DNA of 64,000 nt from Deltaproteobacteria bacterium (GTDB lineage Bacteria > Desulfobacterota > Desulfuromonadia > Geobacterales > Pseudopelobacteraceae), in the NCBI GenBank assembly GCA_019162745.1, contig JAFLLC010000063.1, positions 56,984-120,983 on the forward strand. Reading direction: 5' to 3'. Shown piece after piece: positions 20,701-29,436 of this stretch. The position numbers and the translations under genes are program-made. Below the pieces are notes generated by a model. That model was given only the letters and a program-made list of their open reading frames with translations, did not search any database and had not been told where the DNA came from. How positions within the stretch are numbered: position 1 is the stretch's first letter; every line of letters starts with the position of its first letter.

Positions 20701-21529
20701 CAGTGCCTGTGGCTTCCATTACATCAATTTTGTATTGCGGCGTTGTCGTCCCCATCCCCATATTCCCGCCCAGCAGGCTATTACCCGTGCCGCTCGGTGT
20801 CAGCATGACATTCTGGTTTGTCCCCCCCGCCGTAAATGCCAGGGCACCGGTGCCGGTGATGGAGCCATCCGTCGTGCCGGTGCCGCCATTTGCCACCGCC
20901 ACCGTGCCGGTGACATTGCCAGCAGTTGTGGCAGAGTTGGCGGTTGTGGCTGAAGTTGCTGCGGTGGCAGTATCAGCGTTGCCGGTCACGTTTCCGGTAA
21001 CATTGCCAGTCAGGTTGGCCGTGACAGTACCGGCACTGAAATTGCCGGATGCGTCGCGAGTAACAATGGCACTTGCCGTGTTTGCTGATGCCGCTGTAGT
21101 GGCGCTGTTGGCGACTTTTCCAGCGGTGGCAATGACTGCCAGATTACTGTCAGGAATAGTACCGGTGAGTGAGATAACCGGCGTTGCACCGCCACTGCTG
21201 GCAAGCGGTGCTGTTGCGGTAACATCGGTGACCGTACCGGTTGCACTACTCCCAGCCTGCTTCCATACCGTGCCGTCAAAGACATACAACCCGGTTGTGC
21301 CGTCGGTCTGATAGACAATTAAACCGGCGGCCGGTGATGAAATGGCATTCTTCTGCGCTTCCGTCATACGCGGCGGCAGAAAGCCTCTGGTAACGCTCCG
21401 TGCATCTAAAATCGCACTTTCGTCTGGCATTTCGCCGGTTTCGTTGATTGCCGTTCCAGCGGCGTGGGCGCTGGTGGAGAACAGCAGCGCTGCGGCGATT
21501 ATGGTTAGTTTTGTGGTTGTTGTGTGCAT
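17771..21529 (-). CDS. Giant exported fibre-like protein A, tail-collar-like C-terminus
   Basis: A 1252-residue protein with a Sec signal peptide (cleavage probably after AHA, near residue 23). It then has the N-terminal module shared with its neighbours (AILDARSVTRGFLPPRMTEA, then YQTDGTTGLYVFDG). The body is Thr/Gly/Ala/Asn-rich with repeats such as [16 protein letters not shown] and NYGVYGSASGATGQTYGGYF. Near the C-terminus the N-terminal module recurs ([16 protein letters not shown]). The final about 140 residues (DHNGWVKLDG, IAQNQLPNVTYTG) resemble phage tail-collar ends. Composition suggests trimeric beta-helical fibres. No enzyme motif was seen. Confidence 0.8.
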   Translation of the reverse strand: MHTTTTKLTIIAAALLFSTSAHAAGTAINETGEMPDESAILDARSVTRGFLPPRMTEAQKNAISSPAAGLIVYQTDGTTGLYVFDGTVWKQAGSSATGTVTDVTATAPLASSGGATPVISLTGTIPDSNLAVIATAGKVANSATTAASANTASAIVTRDASGNFSAGTVTANLTGNVTGNVTGNADTATAATSATTANSATTAGNVTGTVAVANGGTGTTDGSITGTGALAFTAGGTNQNVMLTPSGTGNSLLGGNMGMGTTTPQYKIDVMEATGTDIQPLGRFSAGGNATGNGSSIVLGSTQTHAAYISGVQTTSNSGDIVLGTQSAGNYSERMRINSTGNVGIGTTTPGYKLDVNGAINATGITVNGTPVASSTDTYWSTAGAGSIQYSGGNVGINKATPAYTLDVGGNVNVSGNFMINGTPLSGTGTVTSVAGSGGTTGLTLAGGPITTSGTLTLGGTLAVANGGTGTATGSITGTGALTFAAGGTNQNVTLTPSGTGYTQLDGNVCMGRCNTGTRLNIADTSTVANSSSLYLTKTGTITGNAYGVSATVSGASVWNEALQGITSGTGTDNAGVYALASGAGTGTTNYGTYSRAMGSTGSNFGTWGRAEGSVGYTYGGYFTNTATTTGSKYGLVASASGASTGANYGGHFSATNSGGAAYALVTSVGNVGIGTITPAYLLDVAGDVNTTGTYRVNGTTIASVNGTGALTFAAGGTNQNVTITPSGTGFTLLGGNTAIGGTTSATDKLRITDTSTTDLSTGLKINKTGAVTGNSYGAHFTVSGGSTWNIGSFAQGSGTGTYNAGFYGSATTAATNNYGIRGDAYTGTINYGVYGSASGATGQTYGGYFDNTATSTIAKYGIVARTTGASTGSSYGGQFLVSNSSGTPNYGVQASTTTTGTNNYGTYSEATGAGTNNIGVAGNASGASEKNYGVYGVVSGATGTSSMAGYFLNQSTTAATSKYGVYSEATGVSTNNNYALNGVASGSTNGNYGVVGVANVATTGKNYGAYFTASNATGGNYALITDQGNVGIGTTTPVSSAILDVSSTTKGFLPPRMTSAQRSAISSPAQGLVVYQTDAYKGIYSYDGAAWQMQSNVIFGDVKQGIQSADHNGWVKLDGRLKSGLTATQQTQATTLGIGTNLPNASNSFLVQNGTTLGSVSGSNTRTIAQNQLPNVTYTGAINQLANGATVLSTASGVFSMVNPGNAGNATGSGPTHNFNLSIPLNGGVTQQALTITPQSLSVNMFIYLGL

Positions 21530-21620
21530 GGGTTTTTCCTTTCTGTAATACTTCCGTCAATCTTGTCATCATCTGCTATCCATGCTACCGTAATTCCATC
21601 AAAACAAAGGAGGCGACATC

Positions 21621-21821
21621 ATGCCATCACTCCAACGAATCGAATCACAGGTTGCTGCTCTTCCGGCACAGGATCTTCGCCAGTTTCGTTCATGGTTTGA
21701 CGAATTTGACTCTCAGCGTTGGGATCACGCCATCGTGGCGGATATAAATAACGGCAAGCTGGATTCTATGGCGGCGGAAGCGCTTGCAGAGTATGGCGCT
21801 GGCCGGTGTAAATCACTTTGA
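21621..21821 (+). CDS. Putative type II antitoxin (MPSLQRIE family)
   Basis: A 66-residue protein with a start preceded by AAAGGAGG. The pattern LQRIESQVAALPAQDLRQFR then WFDEFDSQRWD matches a small family usually found just upstream of RelE/ParE-like toxin genes. Here the downstream partner overlaps its stop codon but is interrupted. It probably binds and neutralises that toxin in relatives. It stands on the plus strand between two minus-strand giant genes. Confidence 0.65.
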   Translation: MPSLQRIESQVAALPAQDLRQFRSWFDEFDSQRWDHAIVADINNGKLDSMAAEALAEYGAGRCKSL

Positions 21822-22072
21822 ACCATCATGCTTCGCCTCGATTCTAGGAATGTTATTCCCGACTTCCTTCCACAATTCAGCACCTTGCTGATTCCAGTTT
21901 TGCACTACTGAAAGAAAACCCTCGACATCCTTCCCTGCATTTCAAACAAATTGGACAGTTCTGGTCAGTCCGTGTCGGTATCAGATACCGCTCTCTCGGT
22001 GTATCCATCCCCGATGGTGTTGTGTGGTTCTGGATTAGCACGCACAGCGACTATGACCGGATGATAAGCTGA
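21818..22072 (+). pseudogene. RelE/ParE-like toxin gene broken by an in-frame TAG
   Basis: Reading from a TTG at 21818 that overlaps the antitoxin stop (TTGA), the frame encodes LNHHASPRF, then TAG at 21845-21847. It continues uninterrupted from ECYSRLPSTIQHLADSSFALL to the natural TGA at 22072. The second half (HPSLHFKQIGQFWSVRVGIR and VVWFWISTHSDYDRMIS) is a clear RelE-like toxin tail. In the family a Trp follows the RF, so TGG to TAG is the likely single change. No alternative in-frame start follows the TAG early enough. Confidence 0.75.
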
Positions 22073-22113
22073 AATTCACCGTCTCCGCTTGCCACGCCCC
22101 GAAGCTTAAAATC

Positions 22114-22406
22114 TAACCCCTCCGCCCTGCGGGCACCTCCCCTTATCAGGGGAGACTTTAAGACCTCCCCCCTGATAAGTACCCTCTGGGGCATAAAGAG
22201 GGAATGAGGGTGGTTGCCTTTGATTCTGATCTTTTCGTTTTTCGTAGGGGCTAAGCAAGGTTCATCTGCTTCGCCCGCCTTTGATCTTCGCGGCAGCAAG
22301 GGCGAAAATCTACCCCCTCAATCCCCCTTTAGGCCCCAGAGGGTCCTTAACTAAGGGGGGAGACTTTAAGCTCCTCCCTTGTTAAGGGGAGGCGGGGGAG
22401 GGGTTA
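22114..22406. repeat. Composite palindromic GC-rich element A
   Basis: This fills most of the gene-free stretch 22073-22431. The outer inverted ends are TAACCCCTCCGCC (22114-22126) and GGCGGGGGAGGGGTTA (22391-22406). Nested hairpins lie inside, such as CTCCCC-TTATCA-GGGGAG and CCTTAACTAAGGGGGGAG paired with CTCCTCCCTTGTTAAGG. It holds the 18-mer GGGTGGTTGCCTTTGATT at 22208-22225, also found in element B. No protein was seen in it. Confidence 0.7.
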
Positions 22407-22431
22407 GCTTTTGGCTGTTTATTTTTTACCC

Positions 22432-25400
22432 CTACAACCCCAACGCCTTCTTAATCACCGCCAGCTCCTTCTTCAACTCATCATTCTCCGCCTTCAATTC
22501 CTGAATCGCCTTCGTCAGCACCGGCACCAGATTGCCGTACACAATGCCCAGGCTTTCGCCTTTGCTGAGGTCGCCTTCTTTCCCGGTTACCACTTCGGGA
22601 ATAATCTGTTGAACTTCCTGAGCAATAAAACCAACCTGATTGGTATCTGTACTGTCAGCATTAAAAATGTAAGTAACCGGATTCAATTGCATCACCTGTT
22701 GTAATCCATATTTACTTAAAGGCAGGATATCGCGTTTCAAACGTCTGTCGGATGTGTTTGCACCACCACTGGCAGTGACACTAAAGTATTTTGCGTTATT
22801 AACATAAAAATCGTGTGTTATCTGGGAATGATATTGAATATCAGAAACTGAACCAATTCCAAATCCATATTTTTCATTACCACCACCATCATATAAATAT
22901 ATTTTCAACTGATCTCTTGTTGTTCCATCACTAAAGCATGATCCCAAATCAATTTTATCCGGTGTGGGAACCCGACCGCTCTGATTGGATATTTTGATAT
23001 TACCTGCTACATCTAATTTTTGACCCGGTGTCTTTGTTCCAATGCCTACATTTCCATTGGCCCCGACAGATAGTCTTGTCGATGTTGAATAATTGCCACT
23101 TTCCACACCCCCGGCATTAAGATAAATGCTGCCATCTGAGCCAGCGGAAGCAAGCGTTAAGTGTGTATTTGCTCCACCTGCCGTAATTTTTGCAGTTGCA
23201 TCATTCGAACCTACAGTTAAAGTGGTATAAGGTGTAGTTGTTCCGATGCCAACGTTGCCGCTGCCACCAGAACCCATGAAGGAAAAATTATTATCAGAAA
23301 AAAATGTTGGAATGGTACTCGCGCTAATATCGATGGCGAAATTCTGAGTACCATTTCCCATTGCCAAACTATTGCCGCTATAAGTAGTTGAACCGATTTG
23401 CAATTTATTGCCCGGCGTAGTTGTTCCGATGCCGACGTTGCCACCAAGCAGGGTGTATCCTGTGCCAGTCGGCGTCAGCGTGACATTCTGGTTTGTCCCC
23501 CCCGCCGTAAAGGTCAGCGTGCCGCTGCCGGTGATGGAGCCATCGGTACTGCCGGTGCCGCCATTGGCTGTTGATACCGTGCCGGTGACATTGGCGGCAC
23601 TGCCGCTGATGTTGCTGCTCCAGGTCGGGGGTGATGTGCCGTTACTGGTCAGCACCTGACCCAAGGTTCCGGCGGCGGTGAAGCCGGTTGTGCTGGCACC
23701 GCTCTGGTATGCCACGGCACCGGCAGTGCCGCCGGTGATGTTGGCCGCGCTGCTGGCGGGTGCTACGGTGGGCGCCTGCCAGGCGCTGCCGTTCCAGGTC
23801 AGGGTGACGGTGGTACCAGCGGGAACGACGGTGCTATAAGCGGTGAAGGATGTCGAGCCGCTGTTGTTCAGATAGACAATACGCCCGGCCTTGATGTTGG
23901 TCGGATTGGGAAGCGTGACCGTCTGACCGTCGGTGGTCTGGTTAATGCTGAAAAAGGAGCCCATATCAACCGTCAGTGCCGCCGTGCCGATAACACCGCC
24001 GCTTGCCAGATTGTTGATGTTGATGGCTGTGTAAATCATACCGCGATCTACGTTAAGGCTGCTGTCCGTATGGCCATCGGCATAGAACGAGCTTTTGCCA
24101 GCGGCATATACCCGCACAGATTCATCGCCGGTGCTGAATTCGGTATAAACTGCGGTGTTGCCGCTGTTGCTCTTGATCTGGTTTCCGGCGTTCTGGCTTA
24201 CTGTGATGCTGCTGTTGGAGATTGCTCCGGTGCTATACATTTGGAGTGTGGTGCTGTTGATGGCAACACCTGCGGGATATGCGGTGACGGTTGTTCCGAT
24301 AGATCCATCAGCTTGAATATAATAGAGTGCGCCTGGTGTCAGACCGCTGTAGACGCTTGCTGTGCTGCCAATGAGCGTGATTGTTGCAGTTGCGCCGTCT
24401 GCTGCACCAGCTGTGACGATACCGGTGGCGTTGGCGCGGTTTACTGTGGTGCTGTTCCCCATCTGACCGACCACTACTTTTGGTTTATTGGAATCCAATA
24501 CGTCATAATAAGCAGAGATAAAGCGACCATTGCCATTGCCGTGCGAATTGCCTCTAAATTCGTATAGATTGGCTGCTTTGCCGCTTGCAAGCAAGGTGCT
24601 GTATGATCCAACCACCGCGTTTGTGCCGGATGTGTCGATCGCAACCGCCACCATGTTATCACCACTGGTTGTGCCGGTTAGAACCGCCATGTTATCAGCG
24701 GTATTGGCAAGGTTTAAACTTGTGTCAATAAAAGCGGTAGGCAATGTTACCGGAGTGCCGATCATTGAAATCACGTTACCAGTTGTAACAGTTGCTATCT
24801 GGGTATATGTGACGCCGCCACTACTCCAGACATACAGTATTCTGGCAGGATTACTGCTGATTGATGTCTTGATAGCTCGCATTGGGTTGGCTGATACGCT
24901 GCTATAAGCCAACCAACCAGCACTTATTTGATTAACCGCGCTTAGCGTTACCGGAACTGAAAAATAAAGGCTACCCCCGTGTGCGCTGACCCAGAGAAAT
25001 TTATCAACATCGTACTGCAAGATTGAGGGTGAGGTCGTTATAACATAACCTCCTAATTTTCCTGTACCTTCGCTGCCAAAGGTGAGTGCGAGAGTGGATG
25101 GGTTATACGTCCAGACCTGTGTTGCGCTGTTTTGTGCAGATACCACGATATGATTGTTGCCTGTACCCGTACACTGGAAATTTCCACCATATGTACCGGC
25201 AATATTATACCAATTTTCACCACCCAAAGTGATAGATGCACCAGTTATCTGCCCCACTCTGATATATGGAGGACTCGCACTAGAGCCATACGAAAGAGCG
25301 AATTTATCCGCTTCCAAGGGGCATATACCAGTTACAGATGTATAGGAACCACTTACTTTTATTGGAGAGCCCCAAGTAACAGTTGTTCCTGTCAGAGTTC

Positions 25401-26175
25401 CTGCAACCACCCAGATACCGTCTGCCTGGTTGTATGCCACTACTACTTTGTCTGTGCCAACAAAAGCAGAAACAATGTGAGTAGTCAGACTGCCAGTACC
25501 TGCCCCTGTAACCGCTTGTCCTGAAACAAAGCTACTTATGGCGTTTGATGTGCCGCTGTTAGTGGTGACAATGCTTTTCACTTCACCAGTTGATGTAAAT
25601 TCCACCAGTTGCCCGGCAGTCAATGCGCCGCTGGCAGTTGCCGTAACAGTTGAAGATCCGCCACCACCGTCACTTGCCACCGTTCCCCAGCTTGCATTTG
25701 TTCCGTCAGTAGTCAGATATTTCCCACTGTTGCTGGTCTGCGTCGGCAGCAGCGCAGTGGCCGCCCCGGCCTGAGTAGTTGCACCGGTGCCGCCGCTGGC
25801 AACAGGGATGGCACCTGACAAGCTGATCTGCGGAGTGCTACCACCGCTGGATGCAAGCGGCGCAGCAGCGGTAACCGCAGTCACACTCCCGGCTCCCACC
25901 TGATTCCAGGCTGCACCATCAAAGGTATACAACCCCGTTGCGCCGTCAGTCTGATACACCAGCAAACCTTTTGCCGTTGCAGTAGTGGCAATCGCCCCCC
26001 GCTGCGCTGCTGTCATACGCGGCGGCAGAAAACCTTTGGTCTCGCTGCGTGCATCCAGAATGGCACTGGCATCGGGCATTTCACCGGTCTCGTTTATCGC
26101 CGTACCGGCGGCATGAACAATGGTGGAGAACAGCAGAAGTGCGGCGATTATGGTTAGTTTTGTGGTGGTGGTCAT
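22432..26175 (-). CDS. Giant exported fibre-like protein B with S74 chaperone domain
   Basis: A 1247-residue protein with a signal peptide (MTTTTKLTIIAALLLFSTIVHA) and the shared N-terminal module. A large middle part (about 200-650) is unlike its neighbours and reads like a beta-propeller or lectin region (ADKFALSYGSS, DNMVAVAIDTSG). Next come [10 protein letters not shown] repeats. The C-terminal peptidase S74 domain begins at SDRRLK (Ser near 1142, Lys five residues on) and ends in a coiled coil (KAIQELKAENDELKKELAVI). S74 domains promote trimer folding, then cleave themselves off. I chose the ATG at 26175 over an upstream one for its ribosome site. Confidence 0.85.
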   Translation of the reverse strand: MTTTTKLTIIAALLLFSTIVHAAGTAINETGEMPDASAILDARSETKGFLPPRMTAAQRGAIATTATAKGLLVYQTDGATGLYTFDGAAWNQVGAGSVTAVTAAAPLASSGGSTPQISLSGAIPVASGGTGATTQAGAATALLPTQTSNSGKYLTTDGTNASWGTVASDGGGGSSTVTATASGALTAGQLVEFTSTGEVKSIVTTNSGTSNAISSFVSGQAVTGAGTGSLTTHIVSAFVGTDKVVVAYNQADGIWVVAGTLTGTTVTWGSPIKVSGSYTSVTGICPLEADKFALSYGSSASPPYIRVGQITGASITLGGENWYNIAGTYGGNFQCTGTGNNHIVVSAQNSATQVWTYNPSTLALTFGSEGTGKLGGYVITTSPSILQYDVDKFLWVSAHGGSLYFSVPVTLSAVNQISAGWLAYSSVSANPMRAIKTSISSNPARILYVWSSGGVTYTQIATVTTGNVISMIGTPVTLPTAFIDTSLNLANTADNMAVLTGTTSGDNMVAVAIDTSGTNAVVGSYSTLLASGKAANLYEFRGNSHGNGNGRFISAYYDVLDSNKPKVVVGQMGNSTTVNRANATGIVTAGAADGATATITLIGSTASVYSGLTPGALYYIQADGSIGTTVTAYPAGVAINSTTLQMYSTGAISNSSITVSQNAGNQIKSNSGNTAVYTEFSTGDESVRVYAAGKSSFYADGHTDSSLNVDRGMIYTAININNLASGGVIGTAALTVDMGSFFSINQTTDGQTVTLPNPTNIKAGRIVYLNNSGSTSFTAYSTVVPAGTTVTLTWNGSAWQAPTVAPASSAANITGGTAGAVAYQSGASTTGFTAAGTLGQVLTSNGTSPPTWSSNISGSAANVTGTVSTANGGTGSTDGSITGSGTLTFTAGGTNQNVTLTPTGTGYTLLGGNVGIGTTTPGNKLQIGSTTYSGNSLAMGNGTQNFAIDISASTIPTFFSDNNFSFMGSGGSGNVGIGTTTPYTTLTVGSNDATAKITAGGANTHLTLASAGSDGSIYLNAGGVESGNYSTSTRLSVGANGNVGIGTKTPGQKLDVAGNIKISNQSGRVPTPDKIDLGSCFSDGTTRDQLKIYLYDGGGNEKYGFGIGSVSDIQYHSQITHDFYVNNAKYFSVTASGGANTSDRRLKRDILPLSKYGLQQVMQLNPVTYIFNADSTDTNQVGFIAQEVQQIIPEVVTGKEGDLSKGESLGIVYGNLVPVLTKAIQELKAENDELKKELAVIKKALGL

Positions 26176-26274
26176 TGGGTTTCCCTGTAAACATTGTTCA
26201 AGGTAAAAAATATATTCAGTTTGAATCAGCAATGTCAGTTTGGTTTTTGCTTAAAGCTCCCCTCCTTCCTTATA

Positions 26275-26366
26275 AGGAGGGGTTGGGGGTGGTTGCCTTT
26301 GATTTTCATCAATCTTAAGCATAAAAACAGATTCAAAAGCAGAACCTTACCACCCCCAGCCCCTCC
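26275..26366. repeat. Inverted-repeat element B
   Basis: GGAGGGGTTGGGGGTGG (from about 26275) and CCACCCCCAGCCCCTCC (to about 26366) form an inverted repeat with one mismatch. It lies in the 247-bp gap between fibre genes B and C. It contains GGGTGGTTGCCTTTGATT at 26287-26304, identical to a stretch in element A. Further GGAGG/CCTCC palindromes lie on both sides. Confidence 0.65.
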
Positions 26367-26422
26367 TACCAAAAGTAGGCGCTTCTAAGCGAAATGAGGA
26401 GGGGGGCTAAAAACCTTTATGC

Positions 26423-28807
26423 CTACAACCCCAGCACCTTCTCAATCTTCTCCAGTCGCGCCTTCAGGTCACTGTTTTCCTTCTTCATCTCCCCGTTCTC
26501 ACTCTTCAACTCATCATTCTCCGCCTTCAAATCCTGCATCCCTTTCACCAGCAATGGTGTTACTTTTCCATAATCCACACTCCACATTTCTTCTTCATTT
26601 GCTGGTTTGCTCACTGCATTGGGGAAAATCTCATACAGCTCCTGCGCAATAAAACCGGTTACAGGAGTTTTGCTTGAATCGGCTTTGTAAAAATAATCGC
26701 GTACCTGTATTTTCATCAGATCGTTGAGGCTAAAGTGGGTGTTTACGATGTTGTCTTTCAGGCGGTAGTCGGAAGTTGTGTTATAAGCAACAGAAGCTGC
26801 ACCACTTTGGCCGATTGAACCAAGCATTGTGCCATCTGGTCTGTAAAAACCAACCATAGTAGCACCACCGGTACTATTTGAGCCGTTAGAAATAAAAAGA
26901 CCCATACTACCTGTTGAGTTTAACGTATTACTGAGTCCCGCTGTGTAATCTGCAACATTAGTCACAACTTTTAATTTAACATCCGGCGTAGTTGTTCCAA
27001 TACCGACGTTGCCGTCTGTATTTATTGTCATCCGTGCCTGCCCAGCAGTTTCATCGTAAATGACAAACTTATTTGCTCCGAAAGGATTACCACTACCCCC
27101 GGCATTTATTGTCCAATTTTTCCCATCATAACTCTCCGAACCATGAAACCTTATTCCTGGACCTACGGTAGTTGTACTTTCTAAACGTAAAGTATAACTC
27201 TCGCCAACACCTTTGATATGCAAAGGGCTGCCCGGCGTAGTTGTTCCGATACCGACGTTGCCGTTGCCTAAAATAACCATTCTATCTGGAGGAGTTGCCG
27301 TTGGCACATTAGTTGTTTTAAACCTTATTTGCCCTTCTTCCCCCGTATAAACCCCATTGTCTCTTCTAAATTCAATTGCCGAAGGTATATTGGTAACTGA
27401 TCCATAGAGCCCTACAGCACGAATCATTCCTCCTTGTACGACTGGATCATCTGACGAGGGAATTGAAATATCACCATTTACATGCAACTTACTTACCGGT
27501 GTCGTCGTTCCGATGCCGACGTTGCCGTTGGCCCCGACAGTTAGTCTTGTCGATGTTGAATAATTGCCACTTGCCACACCCCCGGCATTAAGATAAATGT
27601 CGCCATTTGGGCCAGCGGAAGCAAGCGTTAAGTGTGTATTTGGTCCACCTGCCGTAATTCTTGCAGTTGCATCCGTCGAACCTACAGTTAAAGTGGTATA
27701 AGGTGTAGTTGTTCCGATACCAACATTGCCGTTTGATTTAAAAACAGAATGTGATCCCGAACCTACGCTTCCAATAACAAGATCGTTGCTTGCATTTGAT
27801 GAAAGATAAGGATAATCACTATTAGTGCTGTACTGTATGGCTAAAGCAGGTGATGTGGCATCTTGAATATGGAGTTTGTAGGCAGGTGTAGTCGTTCCGA
27901 TGCCAACATTTCCGCTTGGTAAAACAGTCATTTTTACAGTGCCATTAGTCTCTAAGAAGAGGTTATTGGATGCGCCATAAGCAGCAACTGACATGTGATT
28001 TGTCGCTCCACCTCCTAAACCAATGTAGCCCTGTTCAGTCCCCTGTGTTTTGAATAATATATAATTACGACCGGGATTTGCAGAAGTGTTCTCAAACAAA
28101 AGTGCATTATTCATATCAGCACCGGCAATATGTAGTTTTGATGCTGGCGTCGTTGTTCCGATACCGACGTTGCCACCATTTTGATTTAGTATCAAAGGCA
28201 AACCATTTGTTGAGATATCAAGATTTGTCCCGGCATTTTGCTGAATGTAAGCGGTTCTAACCGTGTTGGCGGTGTTATAAAATGTTAGAAAGTTATTATC
28301 ACCTATAAGTCTTAATGCTTCACCGGACGCTGATATATCTAACTTTGCCGTGGGTGTTGCCGTCCCAATCCCCACATTCCCGCCAAGCAGGGTGTAGCCT
28401 CCGGTACCGGGGGTCAAAGTTACATTGCCTGTCCCCCCCGCCGTAAAGGTCAGTGCGCCGCTGCCGGTGATGGAACCATCAGTGCTGCCGGTGCCGCCAT
28501 TGGCTGTTGATACCGTGCCGGTGGCGTTGCCGATCAGGTTCCATGCTGTGCCGTTATACACATACAACCCCGCTGTGCCGTCGGTCTGATACACCTGCAA
28601 ACCGGTGGCGGGTGATGCAATCGCGCCCCGCTGAGCTTCTGTCATACGCGGCGGAAGAAAACCTTTGGTGGTGCTTAGCGCATCCAGAATAGCGCTGGCA
28701 TGAGGAGTTTCGCCGGTCTCGTTGATAGCCGTACCGGCGGCATGGGCGGTGGTGGAGAACAGCAGAAGTGCGGCGATGATGGTTAGTTTTGTGGTGGTTG
28801 TGTGCAT
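26423..28807 (-). CDS. Exported fibre-like protein C with S74 chaperone domain
   Basis: A 794-residue protein with a signal peptide ending TTAHA and the shared N-terminal module (AILDALSTTKGFLPPRMTEA). The middle is eight or more copies of a [14 protein letters not shown] turn separated by variable beta segments. The S74 domain starts at SDYRLK (Ser near 679 and Lys at +5), contains TGFIAQELYEIFP, and ends in a long coiled coil. A 203-bp segment (27528-27730) is nearly identical to one in gene B. It probably forms a self-processed trimeric surface fibre. Confidence 0.87.
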   Translation of the reverse strand: MHTTTTKLTIIAALLLFSTTAHAAGTAINETGETPHASAILDALSTTKGFLPPRMTEAQRGAIASPATGLQVYQTDGTAGLYVYNGTAWNLIGNATGTVSTANGGTGSTDGSITGSGALTFTAGGTGNVTLTPGTGGYTLLGGNVGIGTATPTAKLDISASGEALRLIGDNNFLTFYNTANTVRTAYIQQNAGTNLDISTNGLPLILNQNGGNVGIGTTTPASKLHIAGADMNNALLFENTSANPGRNYILFKTQGTEQGYIGLGGGATNHMSVAAYGASNNLFLETNGTVKMTVLPSGNVGIGTTTPAYKLHIQDATSPALAIQYSTNSDYPYLSSNASNDLVIGSVGSGSHSVFKSNGNVGIGTTTPYTTLTVGSTDATARITAGGPNTHLTLASAGPNGDIYLNAGGVASGNYSTSTRLTVGANGNVGIGTTTPVSKLHVNGDISIPSSDDPVVQGGMIRAVGLYGSVTNIPSAIEFRRDNGVYTGEEGQIRFKTTNVPTATPPDRMVILGNGNVGIGTTTPGSPLHIKGVGESYTLRLESTTTVGPGIRFHGSESYDGKNWTINAGGSGNPFGANKFVIYDETAGQARMTINTDGNVGIGTTTPDVKLKVVTNVADYTAGLSNTLNSTGSMGLFISNGSNSTGGATMVGFYRPDGTMLGSIGQSGAASVAYNTTSDYRLKDNIVNTHFSLNDLMKIQVRDYFYKADSSKTPVTGFIAQELYEIFPNAVSKPANEEEMWSVDYGKVTPLLVKGMQDLKAENDELKSENGEMKKENSDLKARLEKIEKVLGL

Positions 28808-28890
28808 GGTTTGTACCTCTCGATTATATTGTTGCCATGACCTAAATAATGACCTAAAATAAGCACTAAAAATAGCTGTGGAGGCGCATC

Positions 28891-29136
28891 ATGCAAGCCA
28901 TTTACGCAACTGCTACCGTTAGTATCAGCGACCTTAAAAAAAATCCTTCCGCTATTATCAGTCAGGCTCACGGCTTGCCGGTTGCCATACTCAACCACAA
29001 CAGCCCGACCGCCTATCTGGTTCCCGCCGCAGCGTATGAAGCCATGATGGAGCAGCTTGATGACCAATTTCTCGCCCAGCTCGTCAAAGAGCGCCAACAG
29101 GAACGCAGCGTCAAGGTATCCCTGAATGAGCTATGA
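28891..29136 (+). CDS. Type II antitoxin, Phd/YefM family
   Basis: An 81-residue protein. The N-terminal fold IYATATVSISDLKKNPSAII and the stretch GLPVAILNHNSPTAYLVPA are typical of Phd/YefM DNA-binding antitoxins. The acidic/amphipathic C-terminus would wrap the toxin. It has a strong ribosome site (GTGGAGG). It overlaps the toxin gene by 11 bp. The pair probably represses its own promoter. Confidence 0.88.
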   Translation: MQAIYATATVSISDLKKNPSAIISQAHGLPVAILNHNSPTAYLVPAAAYEAMMEQLDDQFLAQLVKERQQERSVKVSLNEL

Positions 29137-29410
29137 ACTCGAATTCAAGGAATCGGCTCTCAAAGAGTGGCACAAGCTGGATAACAGTATCAGAGAGCTT
29201 TTCAAAAAACGTCTTGCCGAGCGACTGCTGATTCCTCGTGTAGAATCCGCCCGGCTTTCAGCTCTACCCGATTGTTACAAGATAAAACTGCGTGATGCCG
29301 GATATCGTCTGGTGTACCAGGTCAATGACAACCTGGTGGTTATTGTGGTCATCGCCGTGGGCAAGCGCGAAAACAATCTGGTGTATCGTCTGGCAAAAGA
29401 TCGGGTTTGA
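29126..29410 (+). CDS. Type II toxin, RelE/StbE family
   Basis: A 94-residue RelE-fold mRNA interferase homologue. LEFKESALKEWHKLDNSI begins it, and YKIKLRDAGYRLVYQV followed by VIAVGKRE forms the conserved core. It is intact, unlike the toxin remnant at 21818. Together with the Phd/YefM gene it makes a complete module in the gap between fibre genes C and D. Confidence 0.88.
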   Translation: MSYELEFKESALKEWHKLDNSIRELFKKRLAERLLIPRVESARLSALPDCYKIKLRDAGYRLVYQVNDNLVVIVVIAVGKRENNLVYRLAKDRV

Positions 29411-29436
29411 TTTAAACCGCAACCCAAACTTCAAAA

